This document shows, in pieces, positions 59,101 to 64,000 of a stretch of 64,000 nt of DNA. The position numbers and the translations under genes are program-made. Within the stretch, counting starts at the first letter, position 1. Each line of letters begins with the position of its first letter. Under the pieces are notes generated by a model, which was given only the letters and a program-made list of their open reading frames with translations, had not been told where the DNA came from and made no database searches. Source of the DNA: Heterohyrax brucei (Eukaryota > Chordata > Mammalia > Hyracoidea > Procaviidae); contig CM053154.1 of assembly GCA_028571685.1 (NCBI GenBank), forward strand, positions 12,494,001 through 12,558,000, read 5' to 3'.

Positions 59101-61903
59101 AGTGTGGGCAGTATTGACAAACAGCTTTCATTTCTTGCTGTAGATATTTCATAGGTTACAATACTTGATAGCTGTCTAATCTTTTTTACATATTGCAAAT
59201 ACAGTCTGAAGTAGCTAACTCAATGACTAAGAATGTTCTTAGCTTATATGTATTTTTAACTACATGATAAATGCTGCTTTGTCAATAGTATATTGTCATC
59301 TTCATGACATTTAAAGAAAGATACACATAATTTCTAAATGTGCAGGAACATTTTACTACTCCAGATTAAAGCGCACCTGTTTTTTGTAAATTTTCAGTTG
59401 TTCTTCGAAATGGGCACAGAAACAGGCAACAGTTTCCTTTTCACCTACAAAGAAGTGAAACAAGATCTATTTTTCCTCTCCAGGTTTAAGACAGAAATTA
59501 GTGTCTACTCAATCTTAACCCTTACTTTTCAATAATTTATTGACAGCTCAAATGTATTAAGATTGTCTAAATGCAGTATTTTAAAATTAAATTCTATGCC
59601 AAAGGTCTCTAATCTTTTTTTTAATAAGCTAAATTGAAACACATCTGGAAGTGCAAGTTGTGAAGTAATGACGTTTGTTATTTAGATCTCCAACGCAATT
59701 TCTTATCCAAAGATTTCACATGGCTTACATAAAAGAATAAAAATCTTTCTAAAAACAATACGATTCTTAAAAACTGAAGTTACTGGATTAACAAAGAATA
59801 CACAAATTAAGTTTAGAAAGAAAAATATTTTATAAACAATCTGAAAAAGCAACCTCACTCAATAACCTAACTAGATTTAAATAACTATTACAGTGTCACA
59901 GTTAAAATACTGAAAAGAAATATTATTTAAAAAAAACACAGAACCTTCATGGACAGACATTTGAGTGAAGACTTTTTCTCTACCTTGTCTAGTTATTTCC
60001 TGTTTCTATGAATGATGACTACACTTACCTTTACCAAAATTGAGCATTAAATACGGTATTTTTCAAAGCAACTGCAACTCAAAATCTTTGAAATAAGCTT
60101 TGGCTTTGCTTGGTTGTTGGAGATTTTTCTTCATTGTTAGGTAATCTGAACAGTCAACAGCTATTATTCTCCCTATAATTAATACATCGCTATTAAATCT
60201 GACATGAGTTATTGGGTGCAGTTATCTTTCAAAGCAAAGCTACCAATACCTAGTTTGAAAAAAAAAGAGTATACTCTCTCTGGAATCACCACTGGAGAAC
60301 CCCAGAGCCAACATGCTTACTTCTGTCTAGCCGAGGTCTTGGATTGTATCGGTACCCAACCTGGCTCCAAAACACAGGCACAGAGCCTCGTGTCTGAACA
60401 AATGACAGGGTGTGGTTATGGACGTGAATCAACTGCTCGGTCTCCACATAATTTGCAACATTTCCATTTTTATCAACTCCTCTTCGTTTATAACGCATTC
60501 CTGAAAGAAAAATAAAATGCAGAACAGCAACATTTTAAAAACTGTATTTAGTGAAACTAAATTATCTTCTCAACACAATATATGTATTTTAGGATTGCCC
60601 TGGGATCCAGTGTGCAACTGCCATGCAGAACAGTATCAACTAACCCCCACAACATGATTATACATCATTGTTTTTTAAAAAGCTGAAGCTAAGAGGATTC
60701 CCTATGAACTGAAAGAGAACAGTTTTCCCACAAGTACTAGCACTCAAGGATTCATCACTGTGATACAAGGCATTCTTGGGATACCAGAAGCACACCCCAC
60801 CTCACTTTCCCTTTCTCTCCATTTGTTACCCCTCTCCTTTCTCCTTTTGCTAGTTCTTCCCTAGTCCCTGCTCTGCAAAAATTAGTATTTAGAATCACTG
60901 AGCATTACAGCCTTCAGTATGGATAACACCTCAACTTAAAGAAAACAAAAGTCGTCATAACTGGACCAATAAACAACGTCAGGATAAGTGGAGGAAGGAT
61001 CACCATTGTCAAGGATTTCACTTTATTTGGATTCACAGTCGACAGGACTGGAAACAGCAGTCAAGAAATCAAATGACACATCATATAGGGCAAATCTGTT
61101 GCAAAACAGCCCTTTAAAGTATTAAAAAACTAAGCTGTCACTTTGAGGACTGAGGTGTGCCTGACCCAAGCCATGGTACTTCTGATTGCCTCACATACAT
61201 GTGAAACCTAGACAGTGAATAAGGAAACCAAAGAAGAATTGATGCCTTTGAATTATAGTGTTGGCAAAGAATACTGAATATACCACGGACTGCCAGAAGA
61301 GCAAACACATCTGTCTTGGAAGAAATACAGCCAGCAGGCTCCTCAGAAGTGGCGGCGGCAAGACCCCAGCCTCCTGTACTTTGGGTATGTTACCAGAAGG
61401 GACCAGATGCTGGAGAACGACATCACAGCTCGAGACAGCAGAAGGACTAACGCTGTGGCTGCGGCAACTGGTGCGAGCACTGCAAGGCTGCGAGGAGGAC
61501 GCAGGGCCAGGAGGGGCCCCTTCTCTTGCAGACAGGGTCGCCGTGAGCGGGACTGACTCGGCATCACTTCACAGCAGCGGGGCTCTGAACTCAGCTGGGC
61601 TTCCAAACCCACCCCTGTCATCAGCCTCTCAGCACTTCCGCCACTTTTCCATTCTCACCTGGACTGGATTTGCACCCTCTCGTTATCCGAGCCCTGCCGC
61701 TCACCTGCTCTGTGCCGACTCCTGCGTGAAACAAGAGCCACTAGAAATCGTGGGTGAATGTCATCTACGCAGGTGGACTCCTGAGGAGGGGTCTCTGGGC
61801 TGCTTTTCTCATCATCAGATGTTTCGTTATAATTAACCACAAGTTCTTCAATCTGCACAAAACCTTGGATAATGGGGATGATCCAAAAGTTCACATCCGG
61901 TGT
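34004..61903 (-). CDS. INPP5F: INPP5F / SAC2, inositol polyphosphate 4-phosphatase, exons 7-20 (exons 1-6 outside window)
   Basis: SAC2 removes the 4-phosphate from PI4P on endocytic membranes and is linked to endosomal recycling and AKT/STAT3 signalling. Exons on the - strand, 5' to 3': 61903-61705, 60500-60321, 59444-59377, 55777-55653, 54715-54638, 53529-53409, 51934-51806, 46888-46771, 44658-44460, 38894-38823, 37852-37779, 37551-37423, 36365-36278, 35159-34004. They sum to 2736 nt with no frame break: 911 residues and a TAG stop. The first visible residues, TPDVNFWII, fall about residue 224 of the 1132-residue human protein. Exons 7-13 cover most of the Sac phosphatase domain, with catalytic CMDCLDRT in exon 12. 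Exons 15-19 cover the hSac2 homology domain. Exon 20 is a long Ser-rich tail. All introns are GT-AG. Numbering assumes the human 20-exon structure. Intron 15 hosts the VMA21-like retrogene. Confidence 0.97.
35365..35590 (+). repeat. Ancient DNA-transposon-like repeat
   Basis: 'tagtagccacatttaaaaca' ... 'agccacatgtggctactg' matches an old hAT-like mammalian family; the same family in reverse is at 738-850. Confidence 0.45.
36808..36966 (-). mobile_element. AfroSINE-type SINE, antisense
   Basis: Tail 'gctgtcaagtgagttccaac' to head 'actgagccacatgggttac'. In INPP5F intron 18, same orientation as the gene. Confidence 0.9.
38895..40151 (-). other. INPP5F intron 15, 3' part, no gene seen
   Basis: Contains a purine-rich stretch at 39095-39230 and a moderately CpG-containing stretch at 39820-40110. 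Open frames on both strands at 39729-40166 have no recognisable protein similarity. Confidence 0.5.
40152..40154 (-). promoter_or_regulatory. Candidate splice donor of the alternative (V2) first exon
   Basis: On the - strand the sequence reads TGCAC/GTGAGTATC, a good donor, about 410 nt after the VMA21-like stop. Joining it to the exon 16 acceptor at 38894 would give a transcript that starts in the CpG island and ends with INPP5F exons 16-20, as described for mouse Inpp5f_v2. Use of this donor is a prediction. Confidence 0.4.
40567..40872 (-). CDS. VMA21-like intronless retrogene in INPP5F intron 15 (Inpp5f_v2-type locus)
   Basis: An uninterrupted 101-codon frame with no intron. VMA21 is an ER chaperone for assembly of the V-ATPase Vo sector. 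Parental VMA21 is X-linked with introns and also 101 residues. The match is clear from about residue 25 on: VPVGLYF versus [27 protein letters not shown] versus FYAAIVAVVAVHVVLALFVY, and QWRENKNQ versus QWREGKQD; overall identity is near one half by eye. Two membrane segments are evident, about residues 27-46 and 66-88. The N-terminus ([16 protein letters not shown]) is unlike the parent and CpG-rich. ATG at 40870-40872 has G at -3. An A-rich run on the - strand near 40480-40496, some 70 nt after the stop, may be an old poly(A) remnant. It sits inside INPP5F intron 15 in the same orientation, matching the mouse imprinted Inpp5f_v2 locus. Whether the protein is made is unknown. Confidence 0.88.
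   Translation of the reverse strand: MPRSHRPPPSAPRPAEPKSDGVLAMTFKIFLLFAGLMVKVPVGLYFSCKLLLFQSLMLMSPEDSAFYATIVAVVGLHVVLAIFVFIVWKEGLPQWRENKNQ
40866..41286. promoter_or_regulatory. Cluster of five ZFP57 core hexamers (TGCCGC/GCGGCA)
   Basis: GCGGCA occurs at 40866-40871, 40970-40975 and 40984-40989; TGCCGC occurs at 41270-41275 and 41281-41286. ZFP57 binds this hexamer when its CpG is methylated and protects imprints in early embryos. GC-rich sequence yields some hits by chance, so function is inferred from clustering and from the known imprinting of the orthologous locus. Confidence 0.5.
41074..41083. promoter_or_regulatory. Palindromic NRF1 site in the CpG island
   Basis: GCGCATGCGC is a perfect NRF1 consensus palindrome, about 200 bp upstream of the VMA21-like start codon on the - strand. 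NRF1 binding is blocked by CpG methylation, so this site could drive expression from the unmethylated allele only. Confidence 0.6.
41364..41377 (+). promoter_or_regulatory. CTCF-like core motif at the island shoulder
   Basis: ACTGCAGGGGGCAC matches the AGGGGGCRC core of the CTCF motif; the flanking half matches only in part. Single site, weak evidence. Confidence 0.3.
42201..42355 (-). mobile_element. AfroSINE-type SINE, antisense
   Basis: 'accctacaggacagaggaga', 'ggattcaaactgctgacctt' and 'atgccaccagggctc'. Confidence 0.92.
43015..43290 (+). mobile_element. Old L1 ORF2 3'-end fragment
   Basis: 'ggaatattattcagccataa' and 'gttgccaaaaagtggaaaca' belong to the C-terminal L1 ORF2 coding region. 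Confidence 0.75.
43296..43345 (-). mobile_element. RTE/AfroSINE shared tail fragment
   Basis: 'agtgccgtcgagttggatcc' then 'gactcatggcgtcccc'; too short to tell LINE from SINE. Confidence 0.6.
43480..43730 (+). mobile_element. RTE internal fragment (reverse-transcriptase active-site region)
   Basis: 'gtagatgacacaaccttgcc' is the RTE Y-x-D-D block, with 'gcacttactggtgaagatca' after it. The orientation is opposite to the RTE at 47018. Confidence 0.7.
44460..44658 (-). CDS. INPP5F: INPP5F exon 15: start of the hSac2 homology region
   Basis: Encodes [20 protein letters not shown] and on to WALIDCDP. The stretch is rich in Lys, Glu and Gln and looks helical, linking the Sac domain to the hSac2 dimerisation domain. 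It is the last exon before the intron that carries the CpG island, so transcripts starting in that island would lack it and the whole catalytic domain. Confidence 0.93.
44862..45020 (+). mobile_element. AfroSINE-type SINE
   Basis: Degraded head 'cctggtggggcacatggctc', clear tail 'tatgagctggaatcaacttg'. Confidence 0.75.
45045..45190 (+). mobile_element. AfroSINE-type SINE
   Basis: 'tggtggcccagtagttaaag' head and 'ggggcagttctactccatcc' body. Lies in tandem with the copy just before. Confidence 0.82.
45440..45647 (-). mobile_element. AfroSINE-type SINE, long variant, antisense
   Basis: Tail at 45450; subtype block 'agcagactgctccatctttt'; head 'tgcaccaccgggactcc'. Unusually GC-rich middle. Confidence 0.88.
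45722..45893 (-). mobile_element. AfroSINE-type SINE, antisense
   Basis: 'ccactgagtcaattctgact' tail to 'ctacaccaccagggtttcc' head; full length. Confidence 0.92.
45910..46030 (-). repeat. MER5A-like hAT fragment
   Basis: 'ccccaggtgattcttttgca' and 'agaaatgcaaattctcagca' recall the MER5A non-autonomous hAT element. Confidence 0.5.
47018..49648 (-). mobile_element. RTE (BovB-like) LINE, main part, antisense
   Basis: From the 3' terminus (gccgtcgagtcagttctgac) back through reverse transcriptase to the endonuclease. At 49289-49645 a 118-codon open stretch reads [20 protein letters not shown] ... SLIITGD, the apurinic-endonuclease-like N-terminal domain. The reverse-transcriptase part is broken by stops and frameshifts. 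Upstream sequence is displaced by an L1 and resumes at 50677. In INPP5F intron 13. Confidence 0.92.
49649..50667 (-). mobile_element. L1 3' UTR copy inserted into the RTE
   Basis: A T-run at 49649 (the tail) is followed by a full antisense L1 3' UTR of the same family as 4435-5962 and 63900. TTCCATTTC at 49640-49648 and 50668-50676 is its target-site duplication. 5'-truncated within the end of ORF2 or the start of the 3' UTR. Confidence 0.9.
50668..51120 (-). mobile_element. RTE 5' part, beyond the L1 insertion
   Basis: The - strand reads ...[17 protein letters not shown], which would run directly into [14 protein letters not shown] across the L1. The remainder to about 51120 is the RTE 5' UTR. 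With 47018-49648 it makes a near full-length element of about 3.1 kb. Confidence 0.85.
51180..51365 (-). mobile_element. MIR SINE, antisense
   Basis: 'tgctttacagatgagactgg' and 'aagctaagtagcaagtcaca' follow the reverse MIR order. Confidence 0.6.
52260..52480 (-). mobile_element. MIR SINE, antisense
   Basis: 'tattatccccattttaaaga' then 'actgaggtctggagaggtta' and 'gacgaggtttgaacc'; clear MIR. Confidence 0.85.
52936..53130 (+). mobile_element. AfroSINE-type SINE, long variant
   Basis: 'gttcctgggtggtgctaatg' head; degraded tail 'gaggcagaatcaacttgcc'. Confidence 0.82.
53409..53529 (-). CDS. INPP5F: INPP5F exon 12: catalytic CX5R(T/S) exon of the Sac domain
   Basis: This exon reads [18 protein letters not shown] followed by MDCLDRTN and ends [14 protein letters not shown] is the Sac-family CX5R(T/S) active-site loop; the first Cys is the nucleophile (Cys458 by human numbering) and the Arg binds phosphate. 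All key residues are kept, so the enzyme should be active. The acceptor is unusual: the bases just before AG are AAA rather than pyrimidines (ttctgaaaag). Confidence 0.95.
53640..53800 (-). mobile_element. MIR SINE, antisense, diverged
   Basis: 'atcaagtgctttacagacac' and 'accaagaggcagagctgaga'. Confidence 0.6.
53815..54018 (-). mobile_element. AfroSINE-type SINE, long variant, antisense
   Basis: 'cactgctgtcaagtcacttc' tail, 'gcagactgccacatctttct' block, 'ggtgggtttgaaccagtgac'. Confidence 0.9.
55000..55150 (-). mobile_element. AfroSINE-type SINE, antisense
   Basis: 'gactcatagtgaccctgcaa'-like tail (here aactcatagtgaccctgcaa) to head 'cgacaccaccagggcttcc'; short internal deletion before the 'ggcctttcggttag' block. 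Confidence 0.87.
55985..56117 (-). mobile_element. AfroSINE-type SINE, degraded, antisense
   Basis: 'cgttgtccagtcaattctga' to 'ctgtaccaccaggacacc'. Confidence 0.8.
56555..56713 (-). mobile_element. AfroSINE-type SINE, antisense
   Basis: 'gttgaagtcaattccaacca', 'gatttgaactgccaaccttc', 'actgtgccaccacagctc'. Confidence 0.9.
56780..57560 (-). mobile_element. Old L1 3' UTR/ORF2-end fragment, antisense
   Basis: 'ttcagctgctccacattctt' and 'gtggttttaatttgcatttc' are hallmark antisense words of old L1 3' ends. A CA/CG microsatellite interrupts it. Confidence 0.75.
57344..57390. repeat. (CA)n-(CG)n-(CA)n microsatellite
   Basis: CACACAC, then GCGCGCGCGC, then about ten CA units: an alternating purine-pyrimidine tract of roughly 40 bp. 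Confidence 0.9.
57690..57835 (-). mobile_element. Possible degraded AfroSINE
   Basis: Weak match to the tail and head blocks; assignment uncertain. Confidence 0.3.
57836..58155 (+). mobile_element. RTE 3' part fragment
   Basis: 'ctcgcatgcatgtgtaagct' followed by 'agacagaagaagaacggatg' parallels the RTE segment near 61190. Ends 'atcaactcggggcagctcac', the RTE tail. Confidence 0.65.
60915..61600 (+). mobile_element. RTE (BovB-like) LINE, 3' part
   Basis: Reads (with stops) [20 protein letters not shown] ... [13 protein letters not shown] ... as on the - strand at 47058-47697. The last 250 bp are CpG-rich for an intronic repeat. It ends about 105 bp from INPP5F exon 7 (its 3' boundary) and lies antisense to the gene. 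Confidence 0.85.
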
Positions 61904-62044
61904 CTGAAAACAATATGAACGTCATGTTGCTGCTATTCTGTACAGGACTGAAACCTTCTGAAACCCAAACAGCAGTTAGCAAATGTTTGTCACTTCATAA
62001 AAAGCAAAAAACGTCCATTCTACAGCCTTTATTTTCTGTTTAAA

Positions 62045-62135
62045 GGAGAGACTAAGAAAGAAAAGAAAGAGGGAAGACAGGAGGGAGAAAAAGAAAAAAA
62101 ATGAAGGAGTAAAGGAAGGAGGGAGGGCCTCTCCT
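62045..62135. repeat. GA-rich low-complexity tract
   Basis: Purine-only runs of AAAG, GGGA and AAGG units. Confidence 0.85.
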
Positions 62136-62214
62136 CTCCTTATGACGGTGGTGACTTCAAAAAGAGCTGACCGACTGGGACCCAGTGGAGCAGCTAGCCT
62201 GCCCAGGGACAGAG

Positions 62215-62405
62215 TCAAGCTTCACCACATACCACCCTCACTGAGCTGAACACTTCCCTTGACTGTGCCTCAACTTCCCCCTCAGTGAAACAGGCAAACT
62301 GCTGCCCCACAGGTTACTGTGAAGGTTAAATGACTGCTACATGTACACTGTTCAGCACATTACATGTCATGTAGTAGTTACGGCATATTATTTAACAACT
62401 GTAAC
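62215..62405 (+). mobile_element. MIR SINE
   Basis: 'cctcaacttccccctcagtg' and 'ggttactgtgaaggttaaat' follow the MIR order. Confidence 0.7.
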
Positions 62406-62635
62406 TTATGATTACTGCTTTTGATATGGAAAAACAAAGCTTAAAATTTATTTTTGATTACCAATTATAGTAAGCCTTTAATAAAATATAATCAATTCTG
62501 ATAACTTGGTTATGAAACTCATATGTCTAACACCATCTACTTAAGGAAAAAAAACATGTTTCACTCAGCCAAAATCCAAGTAGCAAATGAAGGGGAAGAG
62601 GGGATGTCTTCCCTTAAATATCTTACATTAAAAAG

Positions 62636-64000
62636 TAATACAACCTGAACTAGACAAGGATGCCCACTCTCACCTCTTCTAGTCAACACTGTGCTAGAAG
62701 TTTTAGCCAGAGCAATTAGACAAGACCAAGAAATAAAGGGCATCTGCATTGGCAAAGAGGAAGTTAAAATCTCCCTGTTTGCAGATGATATGATTGTATA
62801 TGCAGAGAATCCCAAGGAATCTATACGTAAACTACTCAAACTGACAGAAGAGTTCAGCAAAGTCTCAGGATACAAGATAAACATAAGTAAATCAGTAGGA
62901 TTCCTTTATACCAACAACGAGACTGTTAAGGAAGAAATTATCAAATCAATACCATTTACGATAGCCCCTAAGAAGATAAAGTACCTAGGAATTAATCTAA
63001 CCAGAGAAATAACAGACCTTTACAAAGAGAACTACAAGCCCTTACTACAAGAAACTAAGAGAGACTTAGATAAATGGAAAAGCCTACCTTGCTCATGGAT
63101 AGGAAGACTTAACATTGTGAAAATGTCTATTTTACCCAAAGCAATCTATTTATATAATGCAATCCCAATACAAGTTCCAGTGACATTTTTTAGTGAGATG
63201 GAGAAACAAATCATCAATTTTGTTTGGAAAGAGAAGAAGCCCCGGACAAGTAAGGTACTACTAAAGAATAAGAACACACTGGGAGGCCTCTCATTACCTG
63301 ACTTTAGAACATATTACACTGCCACAGTGGTCAAAACAGCCTGGTACTGGTATAAGAACAGACAGATCGATCAGTGGAACAGAACTGAGACCCCAGAGAT
63401 GACACCATCTGCCTATGAACAGTTGATATTTGACAAAGGCCCTAAGACATTAAACTGGGGGAAAAACTGTATCTTCAACAAATGGTGCTGGCAAAATTGG
63501 ATATCCATCTGCAAGAAACTGAAACAAGATCCATATCTTACACCTTATACAAAAACCAACTCCAACTGGATAAAAGACCTAAATATCAAACCTAAAAACA
63601 AGAAAGCTCATCCAAGAAAAGGTAGGAACAACAATGGAAGTTTTAATACACAATACGGACAGACTCCAAAATCTGTCAAACAAACCACAATCATCAGAAG
63701 AGAAAATAGATAAATGGGATCTATTAAGAATTAAACACTTTCGCTCATCTGAAGACTTTATTAATAGAATTAAAAGAACACCTACAGAATGGGAAAAAAT
63801 ATTTGGAAACTCTATGTCAGACCGACGCCTGATTTCCATAATCTATAAGATACTACAAAATATCAACAAGAAGAAGACTTGTCTATAGAAGAAAAGACTC
63901 TTTGACAGCTGCAAGGGAGGGGAGGGAGGGAGGGGGGAAGGGTTTAGATTAGATAGTTGCTAGGTATCTGGTTGGGTGAAATCGGTGATAGCACACATTA
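62636..64000 (+). mobile_element. L1, 5'-truncated and internally deleted; runs off the window
   Basis: Young-looking L1 antisense to INPP5F in intron 6. A 340-codon open frame from 62691 carries [13 protein letters not shown], the reverse-transcriptase active site (FADD), and the following thumb and connector regions. A shift near 63630 moves the ORF to another frame, which continues to a stop at 63888. Immediately after, the sequence jumps to the 3' UTR start ('gaagaaaagactctttgac'), so some 600-650 nt of the ORF2 C-terminus present at 3823-4470 are missing. Not capable of autonomous movement. Confidence 0.93.

Noticed and set aside
61258..61836. 192-codon + strand frame
   Set aside because: Composed of the RTE 3' end and the antisense of INPP5F exon 7.

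Overview
This is a vertebrate nuclear window with no prokaryotic features. The coding exons match two genes that are neighbours in placental mammals: MCMBP (MCM-complex binding protein) on the + strand and INPP5F (SAC2 phosphoinositide phosphatase) on the - strand. They lie tail to tail. The repeats point to Afrotheria, most likely an elephant or a close relative such as a sirenian or hyrax: more than two dozen AfroSINE-type copies, several BovB-like RTE LINEs, one family of young-looking L1s with a distinctive long 3' UTR, and older mammalian MIR, L1 and mariner remains. The species call rests on remembered repeat families; no search was run.

Layout. 1-13397 is MCMBP intron 1; exon 1 is upstream of the window. 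13398-30687 holds MCMBP exons 2-16, ending at a TAA stop. Together they encode 620 residues plus a codon shared with exon 1, which fits a 640 or 642 residue protein. 30688-32210 is the MCMBP 3' UTR. 32890-34003 is the INPP5F 3' UTR in the opposite direction. 34004-61903 holds INPP5F exons 20 back to 7 (911 residues, roughly residue 224 to the end). The first six INPP5F exons lie beyond position 64000. 62636-64000 is a 5'-truncated L1 in INPP5F intron 6.

The most interesting locus is 40150-41760, in INPP5F intron 15 on the INPP5F strand. An intact, intronless 101-codon frame (40567-40872) encodes a VMA21-like two-pass membrane protein at the edge of the only strong CpG island in the window. 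Position and orientation match the imprinted retrogene/alternative promoter described in mouse as Inpp5f_v2. The island carries five copies of the ZFP57 core hexamer and a perfect palindromic NRF1 site, and a good splice donor lies 3' of the frame. An open VMA21-like frame kept in a lineage this far from mouse and human deserves follow-up.

Other points of note: an AT-AC (U12-type) intron in MCMBP; a tandem donor that explains a +/- Cys-Lys isoform; a nearly complete RTE split by an L1 with a visible target-site duplication; an L1 inserted into another L1's 3' UTR to form an inverted repeat; and a deleted mariner whose short terminal repeats and TA duplication are still recognisable.
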